Shown one piece after another: positions 46,238-55,608 of a stretch of DNA of 64,000 nucleotides; position 1 is the stretch's first letter; every line of letters starts with the position of its first letter. The translations under genes were made by a program, and so were the position numbers. Source of the stretch: Gallionellales bacterium GWA2_60_18 (lineage in GTDB: Bacteria > Pseudomonadota > Gammaproteobacteria > Burkholderiales > Gallionellaceae); contig MGWS01000018.1 of assembly GCA_001801105.1 (NCBI GenBank), positions 52,944-116,943 on the forward strand, read 5' to 3'. The notes beneath the pieces are model-generated. The model saw nothing but the letters and a program-made list of their open reading frames with translations. It was not told the origin of the DNA and made no database searches.

Positions 46238-47245
46238 ATGCAAATCGGCCCCTACAAACTCAGCAACAATCTCATCGTCGCCCCGATGGCCGGGGTGACC
46301 GATCGCCCTTTCCGCATCCTGTGCAAGCGCATGGGCGCGGGCATGGCGGTGTCCGAGATGGTGGCCTCCAACTCGCTGCTGTACGGTTCCGAGAAGACCC
46401 TGCGCCGCGCCAATCACGAAGGCGAGGGCGAGCCTGTCTCGGTGCAGATCGTCGGCGCCGACCCCAAGATGCTGGCGCAAGCCGCGCGCCACAACGTGGA
46501 CAACGGCGCGCAGATCATCGACATCAACATGGGCTGCCCGGCCAAGAAGATCTGCAACGTGATGGCCGGCTCGGCGCTGATGCAAAATGAAAAGCTGGTG
46601 AGCGAGATTCTGGAAGCGGTGGTCGGCGCGGTGGACGTGCCGGTCACGCTGAAGATGCGTACCGGCTGGGACAAGACCAATCGCAACGCGATCAACATCG
46701 CGCGCATCGCCGAAGTCTGCGGCATTCAGGCGCTGGCGATCCACGGTCGGACCCGCGCCTGCGCCTACACCGGCGAAGCCGAGTACGACACTATCGCGGC
46801 GGTAAAGGCCGAGGTGAAAATTCCCATCATCGCCAACGGCGACATCACCACTCCCGAAAAAGCGCGTTTTGTATTGCAACACACCGGCGCGGATGCGGTG
46901 ATGATCGGGCGCGCCGCACAGGGCCGCCCCTGGCTGTTCCGCGAAATCGAATACTTCCTGAAGACCGGCATCCATCTGCCCGCGCCGGCAATCGGCGAGA
47001 TACACGCCGTCCTGACCGATCATGTGCATGAGCTGTACGACTTCTATGGTGAGCTCACCGGGCTGCGCGTGGCGCGCAAACATATCTCCTGGTACACCAG
47101 GGGGCTGGCCGGTTCGGCGCAATTCCGCCACCGCATGAATCAACTGGAAAGCATTGCCGAGCAGCTCGCGGCAGTGGATGATTTTTTTGCGCAGCAAGCA
47201 CATCGCGGTGCACAGCTGCAGTACCTTGAGGAGTTGGCGGCATGA
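46238..47245 (+). CDS. dusB: tRNA-dihydrouridine synthase B
   Basis: A 335-residue FMN-dependent enzyme reducing uridine to dihydrouridine in the tRNA D-loop. VAPMAGVTDRPFR at the N-terminus, the catalytic Cys in DINMGCPAKKICN, and HGRTRACAY and NGDITTPEKA flavin-phosphate motifs are clear. Overlaps fis by four bases, the conserved dusB-fis operon. Confidence 0.95.
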   Translation: MQIGPYKLSNNLIVAPMAGVTDRPFRILCKRMGAGMAVSEMVASNSLLYGSEKTLRRANHEGEGEPVSVQIVGADPKMLAQAARHNVDNGAQIIDINMGCPAKKICNVMAGSALMQNEKLVSEILEAVVGAVDVPVTLKMRTGWDKTNRNAINIARIAEVCGIQALAIHGRTRACAYTGEAEYDTIAAVKAEVKIPIIANGDITTPEKARFVLQHTGADAVMIGRAAQGRPWLFREIEYFLKTGIHLPAPAIGEIHAVLTDHVHELYDFYGELTGLRVARKHISWYTRGLAGSAQFRHRMNQLESIAEQLAAVDDFFAQQAHRGAQLQYLEELAA

Positions 47246-47493
47246 GTGAGTGCGGGGTGAACGAGAACGACATGGCGCGCTACGTGCGCAAGACGCTCAA
47301 GGAATACTTCAAGGACCTCGACGGCGAAGACCCATGCTGCGGCATGTACGACATGGTATTGAACTGTGTCGAAAAACCGCTGCTGGAAATGGTGCTGGAG
47401 CATGTCGGCGGCAACCAGACACGCGCGGCGGAGATGCTCGGCATCAACCGCAACACGCTGCGCAAGAAGATGCAGCAGCACGGTATTTTGTAA
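47242..47493 (+). CDS. fis: DNA-binding protein Fis
   Basis: An 83-residue nucleoid protein. The C-terminal helix-turn-helix ([25 protein letters not shown]) is nearly identical to the Fis family. The N-terminal beta-hairpin region is present but divergent, with CGMYDM replacing typical residues. Somewhat shorter than the 98-residue E. coli protein, as usual in betaproteobacteria. ATG at 47242 overlaps the dusB stop. Confidence 0.93.
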   Translation: MSECGVNENDMARYVRKTLKEYFKDLDGEDPCCGMYDMVLNCVEKPLLEMVLEHVGGNQTRAAEMLGINRNTLRKKMQQHGIL

Positions 47494-47551
47494 GGCAGAC
47501 ATCGCCAGGGCACGCCGCGCCTCTACCCGATTTATTTTTACTGGAACCATC

Positions 47552-49117
47552 ATGGCAACCATCAAGCAAGCACTCATCAGCGTGTCGGACAAGTCCGGCG
47601 TTCTCGAATTCGCACAAGGCCTGAACCAGCTCGGCGTAAAGATACTCTCCACCGGTGGCACGGCAAAACTGCTGACCGACAACGGCGTGCCCTGCACCGA
47701 AGTGGCCGATTACACCGGCTTCCCCGAGATGCTGGATGGCCGCGTGAAGACGCTGCAACCCAAGGTTCACGCCGGCATCCTGGCGCGCCGCGACCTGCCG
47801 GAGCATGTCGCCACTTTGAAAAAACACGACATTCCGACCATCGACCTGGTGGTGGTGAACCTGTATCCGTTCGCGGCGACCGTGGCCAAACCCGGCTGCA
47901 CGCTAGAAGACGCGATCGAGAACATCGACATCGGCGGGCCGACCATGGTGCGCGCCGCAGCCAAGAACCACGCGCATGTCGCCATCGTCACCGACCCGGC
48001 CGACTACGCCGACGTGCTGGCTGAGATGCAGACCAACGGCGGCGCGGTGAGCGACGCGACGCGCTTCGACCTGATGAAGAAGGCGTTCTCGCATACCGCC
48101 GCCTACGACAGCATGATCAGCAACTACCTTACCGCGATCGGCAGCGACGGCAGCAAGAGCGCGTTCCCGGCGCAGATCAACTTCAACTTCGCCAAGGTGC
48201 AGGACATGCGCTATGGCGAGAACCCGCACCAGCAGGCGGCGTTCTACCGCGACCTGAATCCGGTGGCGGGCGGCATCTCCGACTACACCCAGTTGCAAGG
48301 CAAGGAGCTGTCCTACAACAACGTCGGCGACGCCGATGCGGCATGGGAACTGGTCAAGACCTTCGACCAGCCCGCCTGCGTCATCGTCAAGCACGCCAAC
48401 CCTTGCGGTGTGGCCATCGCCGACACCGCGCTGAACGCCTACAAGCTGGCCTATGCGACCGACACCACCTCCGCGTTCGGCGGCATCATCGCGTTCAACC
48501 GTGAGCTGGACGAAGCGAGCGCAGCGCAGATCACCGCCAACCAGTTCGTCGAACTCATCATCGCGCCGTCCGCCACCGATGCGGCCTTGAAAGTCACCGC
48601 CGCCAAGCAGAACGTGCGCGTGCTCACCGTGCCGTTGTCCAACGCGCACAACCAGTTCGACTTCAAACGCGTCAGCGGCGGTCTGCTGGTGCAATCGCCG
48701 GATGCGCTGAACGTGCAACTGGCGCAGCTGAAAGTCGTCAGCAAGGCACAGCCGACAGCGGAACAACTGACCGACCTGCTGTTCGCCTGGCGCGTCGCCA
48801 AATACGTGAAGTCCAACGCCATCGTGTTCTGCAAGAACGGCCAGACGCTGGGCGTTGGCGCAGGCCAGATGAGCCGCGTGGATTCCACCCGCATCGCCAG
48901 CATCAAGGCGCAGAACGCCGGACTGAGCCTGGTGAATTCCGTGGTGTCGTCCGACGCCTTCTTCCCGTTCCGCGACGGCATCGACGTGCTGGCGCAAGCC
49001 GGCGCCAAGGCCGTGATCCAGCCGGGCGGCTCGATGCGCGATGAAGAGGTCATCGCGGCAGCCGACGAGCATGGGCTGGCGATGGTGTTCACTGGCTATC
49101 GTCACTTTAGACATTAA
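47552..49117 (+). CDS. purH: Bifunctional AICAR formyltransferase / IMP cyclohydrolase
   Basis: A 521-residue enzyme catalysing the last two steps of IMP synthesis. The N-terminal MGS-like cyclohydrolase domain carries [15 protein letters not shown] and [10 protein letters not shown]. The formyltransferase domain includes [13 protein letters not shown], the catalytic KHANPCGVA and a C-terminal [12 protein letters not shown] at 47552 gives the usual start; a longer frame from 47366 would overlap fis. purD follows after a repeat-filled gap. Confidence 0.95.
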   Translation: MATIKQALISVSDKSGVLEFAQGLNQLGVKILSTGGTAKLLTDNGVPCTEVADYTGFPEMLDGRVKTLQPKVHAGILARRDLPEHVATLKKHDIPTIDLVVVNLYPFAATVAKPGCTLEDAIENIDIGGPTMVRAAAKNHAHVAIVTDPADYADVLAEMQTNGGAVSDATRFDLMKKAFSHTAAYDSMISNYLTAIGSDGSKSAFPAQINFNFAKVQDMRYGENPHQQAAFYRDLNPVAGGISDYTQLQGKELSYNNVGDADAAWELVKTFDQPACVIVKHANPCGVAIADTALNAYKLAYATDTTSAFGGIIAFNRELDEASAAQITANQFVELIIAPSATDAALKVTAAKQNVRVLTVPLSNAHNQFDFKRVSGGLLVQSPDALNVQLAQLKVVSKAQPTAEQLTDLLFAWRVAKYVKSNAIVFCKNGQTLGVGAGQMSRVDSTRIASIKAQNAGLSLVNSVVSSDAFFPFRDGIDVLAQAGAKAVIQPGGSMRDEEVIAAADEHGLAMVFTGYRHFRH

Positions 49118-49120
49118 TAA

Positions 49121-49211
49121 GCTCGTAGCTTGTAGCTCGTAGCTTGTAGCCAAAACGCGCCCGCGCAGCGGGCACAACCAGCTACCAGCTACCAGCTACC
49201 CGCTACCAGCT
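49121..49211. repeat. Inverted heptamer array between purH and purD
   Basis: Left side: the 14-mer GCTCGTAGCTTGTA occurs twice in tandem (49121-49134, 49135-49148), itself two 7-base units. Right side (49178-49211): three copies of CAGCTAC, one CCGCTAC and a final CAGCT. The reverse complement of the right array gives GTAGCTG units, so the whole can fold into a long stem around a G+C-rich centre (CGCGCCCGCGCAGCGGGC). Confidence 0.75.
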
Positions 49212-49222
49212 GGGAGAGCCTT

Positions 49223-50494
49223 ATGAAAATCCTGGTCATCGGTTCCGGCGGACGCGAGCACGCGCTGGCATGGCGTCTGGCGCAGGGCGCGAAAGTGCAG
49301 AAGGTCTACGTCGCGCCGGGCAATGCCGGCACGGCGCTGGAAGACGGCGTCGAAAACGTCGCGATCAGCGCCATCCCCGATCTCATCGCCTTCGTGCAGC
49401 GCGAGAACATCGAGCTCACCGTGGTCGGCCCGGAAGCGCCGCTGGCGGCGGGCGTGGTCGATGCGTTCCGCGCGGCGGGGCTGAAGATCTTCGGCCCCAC
49501 CCAAGCGGCGGCACAGCTCGAATCCTCCAAGGATTTCGCCAAGCGCTTCATGACGCGCCACAATATCCCCACCGCCTTCTTCGAGACCTTCAGCGAGATT
49601 GCTCCGGCCAAAGCCTATGTCGAAAAGCACGGCGCGCCCATCGTCATCAAGGCCGACGGCCTCGCGGCGGGCAAGGGCGTGGTCGTCGCGATGAGCAAGG
49701 ATGAAGCGTTCGATGCCATCGACATGATGCTGTCCGACAACAAACTCGGCGATGCGGGAGCAAGAGTCGTCATCGAGGAATTCCTCGCGGGCGAAGAAGC
49801 CAGCTTCATCGTGATGGCCGACGGCAAGCACGTGCTGGCGATGGCCACCAGCCAGGACCACAAACGCCTGCTCGACGGCGACAACGGCCCCAACACCGGC
49901 GGCATGGGCGCATATTCGCCAGCACCCGTGGTCACTCCCGAGGTTTATGCGCGCGCGTTGCGCGAAGTCATCCAGCCGGTGATGCGCGGCATGGAATCCG
50001 AGGGTATCACCTACACCGGTTTCCTCTACGCCGGGCTGATGATCTCGCCGGACGGCGGCCTCAAGGTGCTTGAATTCAACTGCCGCATGGGCGACCCCGA
50101 GACGCAACCCATCATGCTGCGCCTCAAGAGCGACTTCGCCGCCATCGTCGAACACGCCGTCAACGGCACGCTGGACAAGGTGGAAGCCGAATGGGACCGG
50201 CGCACGGCATTAGGTGTCGTCATGGCCGCCACCAACTACCCCGACACCCCGCGCAAGGGTGACGTCATCACCGGGCTGCCGAAAAGACTCGAAGACGCGC
50301 ATGTGTTCCACGCCGGCACCGCGATGCAGGACGGCAAGGTCGTCACCAGCGGCGGTCGCGTGCTGTGCGTCGTCGCGCTCGGCGACATGGTGAAGCACGC
50401 GCAGAAGCGCGCCTACGAGATCGCCGACACTATCAGCTTCGACGGCAGCCAGATGCGCCGCGACATCGGCTATCGCGCCATCGGGCGCAAGTGA
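49223..50494 (+). CDS. purD: Phosphoribosylamine-glycine ligase
   Basis: A 423-residue ATP-grasp enzyme, second step of purine synthesis. N-terminal [18 protein letters not shown]-grasp residues in [27 protein letters not shown], and [12 protein letters not shown] for metal binding are present. GGGAG at 49211-49215 serves the ATG. A strong terminator follows directly. Confidence 0.95.
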   Translation: MKILVIGSGGREHALAWRLAQGAKVQKVYVAPGNAGTALEDGVENVAISAIPDLIAFVQRENIELTVVGPEAPLAAGVVDAFRAAGLKIFGPTQAAAQLESSKDFAKRFMTRHNIPTAFFETFSEIAPAKAYVEKHGAPIVIKADGLAAGKGVVVAMSKDEAFDAIDMMLSDNKLGDAGARVVIEEFLAGEEASFIVMADGKHVLAMATSQDHKRLLDGDNGPNTGGMGAYSPAPVVTPEVYARALREVIQPVMRGMESEGITYTGFLYAGLMISPDGGLKVLEFNCRMGDPETQPIMLRLKSDFAAIVEHAVNGTLDKVEAEWDRRTALGVVMAATNYPDTPRKGDVITGLPKRLEDAHVFHAGTAMQDGKVVTSGGRVLCVVALGDMVKHAQKRAYEIADTISFDGSQMRRDIGYRAIGRK

Positions 50495-50519
50495 TTCGCT
50501 CTATTCGGCGATGAACAGG

Positions 50520-50554
50520 ACGGGGAGGCGGCAACGCCTCCCCGTTTTGCTTTT
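50520..50554 (+). terminator. Rho-independent terminator after purD
   Basis: ACGGGGAGGCG (50520-50530) pairs with CGCCTCCCCGT (50535-50545) around GCAA, followed by TTTGCTTTT. Confidence 0.88.
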
Positions 50555-50555
50555 G

Positions 50556-50684
50556 ATGAATGCGATCATGGATGCGCTCAGCGCGCACACGACGATGGGC
50601 GGGCAGGCATTGGATTCGGAAAAAGTGCGCAACGGTTTGAAAGATGTACTGCGCGGCCCGGCGAAGCATTATGAGCCGCCGCGC
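50556..50684 (+). pseudogene. Remnant of type I restriction enzyme HsdR C-terminus
   Basis: Translation from 50556 gives about 43 residues including MDALSAHTTMGGQALDSE and VRNGLKDVLRGP. That matches the C-terminal segment of HsdR type I restriction subunits (AHTTM-x-QALNS, GLKDVLL-GPA-LYE pattern), recalled from the family. No other hsd sequence flanks it. It begins right after the purD terminator and stops short of the usual HsdR end, so it is a decayed fragment, not a functional gene. Confidence 0.6.
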
Positions 50685-50685
50685 G

Positions 50686-50892
50686 CTAATAATGCGGCGG
50701 CCTTTCGTTCGCTGCCTTGCCCTCGTTTCCTGCTTCAGACAGGGATTGGATTTGCCTTGCGAGCGCCTGACAAATCGCTTCAAGGCGCTCCAGCTTCTGT
50801 TGCTGCTGATAGACCATCTTGTTCAGTTCGTCGATCAGGTCTTCCTGAAAAGTAATCTTTGCTTCGATGTTTACTAAACGCTCTTCAATCAT
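50686..50892 (-). CDS. slyX: SlyX family protein
   Basis: A 68-residue coiled-coil protein. MIEERLVNIEAKITFQEDLI, LNKMVYQQQQKLERLE and the terminal PPHY are the SlyX pattern. Function in the cell is not established. ATG at 50892 is chosen because residues upstream do not match the family. Confidence 0.88.
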   Translation of the reverse strand: MIEERLVNIEAKITFQEDLIDELNKMVYQQQQKLERLEAICQALARQIQSLSEAGNEGKAANERPPHY

Positions 50893-51018
50893 GAGGCGGT
50901 CCTGAAAGTTCGGCGGCTGGCCGGGGGATGGCGGCCATTTTAGCGCGGGGAGGAACAAGCCGGTGACAGGCAAAGAGAATTACTTGCCGCCTGTCAGGCG
51001 CAAAGGCATTATGAAAGG

Positions 51019-51570
51019 ATGAGAACAACCGGAATCCGCGCCCTCGCCGCCCACCTCAAACGTGGCGGTCTCATCGCCTACCCGACCGAGTCCTGCTACG
51101 GCCTCGGTTGCGACCCGCTCAACCGCCGCGCGGTGCAGCGCATCCTCAAGCTGAAACAGCGCCCGCAGCGCAAGGGGCTGATCCTGATCGCGGCGCATTA
51201 TCATCAGGTTGCGCGCTACCTGTTGTCGCTCGATGCGGAGGGGCAGGCGAGGCTGCAACACGACGGCGCGCAAGCAGTGACCTATCTGCTGCCCGCGAAG
51301 CCTTCGTGCCCGCGCTGGTTGCGCGGCGAACATGACACGCTGGCGGTGCGGCTGACCGCGCATCCGTTCGCCCGACAGCTGTGCCGCAGTGCGGGCGGCG
51401 CGCTGGTCTCGACCAGCGCCAACCGTAGCGGGCAGCGTCCGGCCAGGACTTATGCCGAATGCCGGCGGTTGTTCGGTAACAGCGTGTGGGTGTTGCGCGG
51501 GCGGGTGGGGAAACGCAAGCAGCCTTCGACGATACGGGCGTGGGCAGATGGCAGGGTCATTCGCAATTAA
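51019..51570 (+). CDS. tsaC: Threonylcarbamoyl-AMP synthase (TsaC/YrdC)
   Basis: A 183-residue enzyme making threonylcarbamoyl-AMP from Thr, bicarbonate and ATP for tRNA t6A37. GGLIAYPTESCYGLGCDP, KLKQRPQRKGLILI, the central VTYLLPA and STSANRSGQ are the YrdC-domain hallmarks. The short single-domain length matches TsaC rather than the longer Sua5 form. Confidence 0.92.
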   Translation: MRTTGIRALAAHLKRGGLIAYPTESCYGLGCDPLNRRAVQRILKLKQRPQRKGLILIAAHYHQVARYLLSLDAEGQARLQHDGAQAVTYLLPAKPSCPRWLRGEHDTLAVRLTAHPFARQLCRSAGGALVSTSANRSGQRPARTYAECRRLFGNSVWVLRGRVGKRKQPSTIRAWADGRVIRN

Positions 51571-51573
51571 ATT

Positions 51574-51662
51574 GCCCACCCTACGTGACTACAGTTAGGG
51601 AAAGGGTGGAAGTTACGTAGCCCTCTCCCCCGTCCCCTCTCCCGCCTGCGGGCGAGGGGAGA
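51574..51662. repeat. Repeats between tsaC and hemF
   Basis: GCCCACCCTACG at 51574-51585 matches the arm of the repeat at 54641-54717. From 51621 to 51662 a C-rich then G-rich run (CTCCCGCCTGCGGGCGAGGGG) forms a REP-like hairpin similar in style to 9341-9356 and 46011-46045. Confidence 0.55.
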
Positions 51663-51680
51663 AAAACCAGTGGAGGAAAA

Positions 51681-52580
51681 ATGAACAGTGCCGCCGTCAA
51701 GGAATACCTGCTCGAATTGCAAGAGCTGATCGTCGAACGCATGGAACAGGTGGACGGCGGCAGATTCTTGCGCGACGAATGGCAGCGCGATGCCGGAAGC
51801 GGTGGCGGCAGGGTCTGCATCATCGAGGACGGCAATGTGCTGGAGCGCGGCGGTGTGGCGTTCTCGCATGTGACGGGCGACCACCTGCCCGCTTCGGCCA
51901 CGGCGCACCGCCCCGAGCTGGCCGGATGCAGATGGGAGGCGATGGGCGTGTCGCTGGTGATGCATCCGCGCAATCCTTACGCGCCGAGTTCGCACATGAA
52001 CGTGCGCATGTTCATGGCGCACAAGCCCGATGGCGAGAAGGTGTTCTGGTTCGGCGGCGGCATGGACCTCACGCCGTATTACGGTTTCGAGGAAGATGCG
52101 GTGCACTTCCACCAGGTCTGCAAGAACTCGCTCGCACCGTTCGACCCGGCGCTGCATCCGCGCTTCAAGAAGTGGTGCGACGAGTATTTCTTCCTCAAGC
52201 ACCGCAACGAGCCGCGCGGCATCGGTGGCATCTTCTTCGACGACATGAGCGAGCCGGATTTCGACGGCTGCTTCGCCATCCAGCAGAGCGTGGGTGACCA
52301 TTACCTTTCCGCCTATGTGCCGATCCTGGAGAAGCGCAAGGACACGCCTTACGGCGAACGCGAGCGCGATTTCCAGCTCTACCGGCGCGGGCGCTATGTC
52401 GAGTTCAATCTGGTGTGCGACCGCGGTACCCTGTTCGGCCTGCAATCCGGCGGCCGCACCGAGGCCATCCTGCTGTCCATGCCGCCGCTGGTGAAATGGC
52501 GCTATGATAGTCATCCGGAGCAGGGCACGCCGGAAGCGGAGTTGTATGACAAGTATCTCGTGCCAAAGGACTGGGTTTAA
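51681..52580 (+). CDS. hemF: Oxygen-dependent coproporphyrinogen III oxidase
   Basis: A 299-residue enzyme converting coproporphyrinogen III to protoporphyrinogen IX using O2. [48 protein letters not shown], the [22 protein letters not shown] region and [16 protein letters not shown] are diagnostic. GGAGG at 51673-51677 precedes the ATG. No oxygen-independent hemN is in this window. Confidence 0.96.
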   Translation: MNSAAVKEYLLELQELIVERMEQVDGGRFLRDEWQRDAGSGGGRVCIIEDGNVLERGGVAFSHVTGDHLPASATAHRPELAGCRWEAMGVSLVMHPRNPYAPSSHMNVRMFMAHKPDGEKVFWFGGGMDLTPYYGFEEDAVHFHQVCKNSLAPFDPALHPRFKKWCDEYFFLKHRNEPRGIGGIFFDDMSEPDFDGCFAIQQSVGDHYLSAYVPILEKRKDTPYGERERDFQLYRRGRYVEFNLVCDRGTLFGLQSGGRTEAILLSMPPLVKWRYDSHPEQGTPEAELYDKYLVPKDWV

Positions 52581-52593
52581 ATAACCAAACCGC

Positions 52594-52620
52594 GTGGGCA
52601 CATAAAACGTGCCCACCCTA
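52594..52620. repeat. Short copy of the GTGGGCAC/GTGCCCAC repeat
   Basis: GTGGGCAC (52594-52601) pairs with GTGCCCAC (52609-52616), followed by CCTA. The same arms occur at 54641-54717. Confidence 0.6.
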
Positions 52621-52637
52621 CGCCACAAGGAGTCACC

Positions 52638-53258
52638 ATGCATCCGAAATCACACTGGGAAAATGTCTATGCGACCAAGGCGACCGACGCGGTGAGCTGG
52701 TTCCAGCCGCATGCCGAATTGTCGCTCGACCTCATCAAGGCGACCGGAGCCGGGCGCGATGCGGGCATCATCGATGTCGGCGGCGGCGCTTCTACGCTAG
52801 TGGATGACCTGCTGGCGGAAGGTTATTCCGATCTGACGGTGCTCGATCTTTCCGCAGCAGCGCTGGAGGCGGCACGCACACGTCTCGGTGCGCGGGAGAA
52901 CCGGGTGCGCTGGATCGAGGGCGACATCACCGAGGTCGAACTGCCCGACAACCGCTATGACATCTGGCATGACCGCGCCGTGTTCCACTTCCTCACTGCG
53001 CCGGAGCAGCGCGAGGCGTATGTGCGCACCGTGTTCCGTGCGGTCAAACCCGGCGGCCATGTCATCGTCGCCACTTTCGCCGAGGATGGCCCGCTGCAAT
53101 GCAGCGGTCTGCCGGTGATGCGCTACCGCGCGGACGAATTGCATGATGAGTTCGGCGAGGCGTTCACGTTGCTGGAGCACCGCAAGGAAGCGCACCACAC
53201 ACCGTCCGGCATGGTGCAGCAATTCGTCTATTGCTACTGCCGCCGCGTCAGTTCCTGA
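52638..53258 (+). CDS. Class I SAM-dependent methyltransferase
   Basis: A 206-residue protein with SAM-binding motif I IIDVGGGASTLVDDLL, post-I acidic VLDLS, WIEGDIT and post-II FRAVKPGGHVIVATF. The N-terminal HWENVYATKATDAVSWFQP is shared by a common bacterial methyltransferase family related to thiopurine/tellurite types. Substrate unknown. Its last 11 bases overlap the 3' end of the convergent methyltransferase gene. Confidence 0.85.
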   Translation: MHPKSHWENVYATKATDAVSWFQPHAELSLDLIKATGAGRDAGIIDVGGGASTLVDDLLAEGYSDLTVLDLSAAALEAARTRLGARENRVRWIEGDITEVELPDNRYDIWHDRAVFHFLTAPEQREAYVRTVFRAVKPGGHVIVATFAEDGPLQCSGLPVMRYRADELHDEFGEAFTLLEHRKEAHHTPSGMVQQFVYCYCRRVSS

Positions 53259-53883
53259 CTTTTCGCAACAGTATCCTGCGGAACCAGCCACCCGCCAGCG
53301 CGGGAACATCGCTGACCACTTCCAATTCAGGCGCGGCGCGCAGCGCCTCCTCGAACACCACATCCATGCGCGTGGCCAGGCGGCGCGTCAGCGGATTGAG
53401 TGCGCGGCGCAGCCAGGCATGCTGGTGCGGATGCAGGAACTTGTCGAACAGGATGACCGTGCCGCCAGGCTTGAGCACGCGCGCCGCCTCGGCGAGGCAG
53501 CGCTGCGGTTCCGGCACCACGGCGACGATCAGGTGCAGCACCACATGGTCGAAGCTCGCGTCGGCGAACGGCAGCGCCATGCTGTCGCCCAGCACGAGCT
53601 CCGCGTCCAGTCCGGCGGCGCGGGGTTTTGCATGCGCCAGCATGGCAGCGTTGAAGTCGAGCGCGACATAGCGGTGCAGCTTGGGCAGCAGCGGCAGATC
53701 CAGCCCGGTGCCCGCACCGCTCAACAGCACGCACCCCGGCACGTCCGTCGGTAGCTCGGCGAGCGACCGCCGGCGCGCTGCGCGCATCGGACGTTCGATG
53801 ACCAGATCGTAGATCGGCGCGATGAGACTATAGCTCAACCGCAACAACGGGTTCCGGCGATAAGGAGAAACTATGGGTTCCAT
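53248..53883 (-). CDS. UbiE-like SAM-dependent methyltransferase
   Basis: A 211-residue methyltransferase-11 domain protein: LIAPIYDLVIERP, SAM motif VLLSGAGTGLDLPLLP, VALDFNAAML, and LKPGGTVILFDKFLHP. The fold resembles UbiE/MenG and phospholipid methyltransferases, but it lacks enough signature to name the substrate. ATG at 53883 is preferred to an upstream ATG at 53943. Divergent from dps. Confidence 0.82.
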   Translation of the reverse strand: MEPIVSPYRRNPLLRLSYSLIAPIYDLVIERPMRAARRRSLAELPTDVPGCVLLSGAGTGLDLPLLPKLHRYVALDFNAAMLAHAKPRAAGLDAELVLGDSMALPFADASFDHVVLHLIVAVVPEPQRCLAEAARVLKPGGTVILFDKFLHPHQHAWLRRALNPLTRRLATRMDVVFEEALRAAPELEVVSDVPALAGGWFRRILLRKVRN

Positions 53884-53961
53884 TGAATAAGTGTAGTGGA
53901 AAATTCGCGGGGCAAGGTATAAAGTGCATCCGTATCTTTTCATTCAACCAAGGAGAGAACC

Positions 53962-54444
53962 ATGAGCAAAGCCACCCCCATCAACATCGGCATCAACGAC
54001 AAGGATCGCAAGAAGATCGCCGAGGGTCTCGCGCGCATGCTGGCCGACACTTACACCCTCTACCTCAAGACCCACAACTTCCACTGGAACGTCACCGGGC
54101 CGATGTTCCAGACCCTGCATCTGATGTTCATGACCCAGTACACCGAAACATGGAACGCGGTCGACTTGGTCGCCGAGCGTATCCGCACGCTGGGTTATCC
54201 CGCGCCCGGCAGCTACAAGGAGTTCGCGGCACTGTCCAGCATCAAGGAAAGCAGCGGCGTGCCGAATGCGAAAGAGATGATCAAGCAACTCGTCGCCGGG
54301 CAGGAAGCCGTGGTGCGCACCGCGCGCGAATTGCTGCCGGTCGCCGAGAAGGCGGGGGATCAGCCGACGGTCGACCTGCTCTCCGCCCGCATGGAGGTGC
54401 ATGAAAAGAACGCCTGGATGTTGAGAAGCCTGCTTGAAGAATAA
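53962..54444 (+). CDS. dps: Dps-family ferroxidase / DNA-protection protein
   Basis: A 160-residue ferritin-like protein. The inter-subunit ferroxidase centre shows in LKTHNFHWNVTGPMFQTLHLMFMTQYTETWNAVDLVAERI (positions 31-71, with conserved His, Asp and Glu). It oxidises Fe(II) with peroxide and stores iron, protecting DNA. A strong AAGGAGAG precedes the ATG. The gene ends KNAWMLRSLLEE; a second copy of exactly this tail is found at 54514-54564. Confidence 0.92.
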   Translation: MSKATPINIGINDKDRKKIAEGLARMLADTYTLYLKTHNFHWNVTGPMFQTLHLMFMTQYTETWNAVDLVAERIRTLGYPAPGSYKEFAALSSIKESSGVPNAKEMIKQLVAGQEAVVRTARELLPVAEKAGDQPTVDLLSARMEVHEKNAWMLRSLLEE

Positions 54445-54513
54445 ACAGATTATTGCATCCCGCTGCTCTGGCGTTCTTTCGGTGAAGGCTAACGTCGCGG
54501 TTTGTGCGACGTT

Positions 54514-54564
54514 ATGCCGGAACCAAAAAACGCGTGGATGCTGCGCAGCCTGCTGGAAGAGTGA
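54514..54564 (+). pseudogene. Remnant of a second dps 3' end
   Basis: Seventeen codons, MPEPKNAWMLRSLLEE plus TGA, repeat the last 12 residues of the Dps protein 70 bases upstream exactly, with several synonymous base differences. The rest of a second dps is missing. It looks like the leftover 3' end of a paralogue lost by recombination. Confidence 0.65.
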
Positions 54565-54566
54565 TG

Positions 54567-54626
54567 TGTAGGAGCGGGCCATGCCCACGATTGTTTTTAT
54601 GTTCGCGGGCATGGCCCGCTCCTACA
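54567..54626. repeat. Perfect 20-bp inverted repeat
   Basis: TGTAGGAGCGGGCCATGCCC (54567-54586) is perfectly complementary to 54607-54626 with a 20-base A+T-rich centre. It starts three bases after the dps remnant. Confidence 0.8.
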
Positions 54627-54640
54627 AACCCATGAGCAAG

Positions 54641-54717
54641 TGTAGGGTGGGCACATCGTGCCCACGCGGTAAACAAGAGGGATTGCGGCGTGGGCACTGA
54701 AACGTGCCCACCCTACA
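54641..54717. repeat. Nested palindrome with 14-bp terminal arms
   Basis: TGTAGGGTGGGCAC (54641-54654) pairs with GTGCCCACCCTACA (54704-54717). Inside, CGTGCCCACGC and GCGTGGGCAC form a second inverted pair. Related fragments occur at 51574 and 52594. Compact, gene-free and terminal-inverted, it resembles a miniature element. Confidence 0.75.
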
Positions 54718-54720
54718 ATT

Positions 54721-55584
54721 TCACCGCACCCAATAATCCCCCACCACCCCCGCAAACACCGCCGCTCCGAACCAGTTATTGTGCAGAAAAGCCGCGAAGC
54801 ATTTCTCGCGGCTTCTGTCTTTGATGAGGGTGTAGTGGTACAGCGCGATGCCCGTTGCAACCGCCAGTCCGGCGAAATAGACCCAGCCCAGTTCCGCCAT
54901 CCGTCCCGCCGCAAGCAGTAGCCCCAGCGTGACGGCGTAGCAGCCCATCACCGCCACCACGTCGTATCTGCCGAAGAACAGCGCCGAGGAGTGGATGCCG
55001 AGGTGGATGTCGTCGTCCCTGTCCACCATCGCGTATTCGGTGTCGTAGGCGACGGCCCAGAACATGTTGGCGAGCAGCAACACCCACGCCACCGGCGGCA
55101 CGGAGCCAAGTTGCGCGGCGAAGGCCATCGGGATGCCGAAGCCGAAGGCGATGCCGAGATAGGCCTGCGGGATGGCGAAGAAGCGTTTGGTGAACGGGTA
55201 GCTGGCGGCGAGGAAGGCGGCGGCGAAGGCGAGCAGCCAGACCAGCGGATTGAGCGGCAGGATCAGCGCGAAGGCGATCAGCGCCAGCACCACGGCCAGC
55301 CACACGGCCTCGCGTTCGCTGACCTTGCCGCTGGTGAGCGGACGATCCTGGGTGCGTTTCACATGCTTGTCGATATGGCGGTCGGCATAGTCGTTGATGG
55401 CGCAGCCGGCGGAGCGCATCAGCGCGGTGCCGAGGGTGAAGATGAACACAATGAGCCATGACGGGCTGCCCGCGCCCGCGACCCACACGCCCCACAGCGT
55501 CGGCCACAGTAGCAACAGGATGCCGATGGGACGGTGCAGGCGGGTGAGCTGGATGTAGAGATGCAGGCGTTCGGTGAGATTCAT
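54721..55584 (-). CDS. ubiA: 4-hydroxybenzoate octaprenyltransferase
   Basis: A 287-residue inner-membrane prenyltransferase attaching the polyprenyl tail to 4-hydroxybenzoate. About nine membrane helices. The two Asp-rich motifs are NDYADRHID and [12 protein letters not shown]. It works directly after UbiC, encoded upstream on the same strand; a palindromic repeat separates them. Confidence 0.95.
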   Translation of the reverse strand: MNLTERLHLYIQLTRLHRPIGILLLLWPTLWGVWVAGAGSPSWLIVFIFTLGTALMRSAGCAINDYADRHIDKHVKRTQDRPLTSGKVSEREAVWLAVVLALIAFALILPLNPLVWLLAFAAAFLAASYPFTKRFFAIPQAYLGIAFGFGIPMAFAAQLGSVPPVAWVLLLANMFWAVAYDTEYAMVDRDDDIHLGIHSSALFFGRYDVVAVMGCYAVTLGLLLAAGRMAELGWVYFAGLAVATGIALYHYTLIKDRSREKCFAAFLHNNWFGAAVFAGVVGDYWVR

Positions 55585-55608
55585 GCTGCCATTTTACCTG
55601 CTCCGTCT

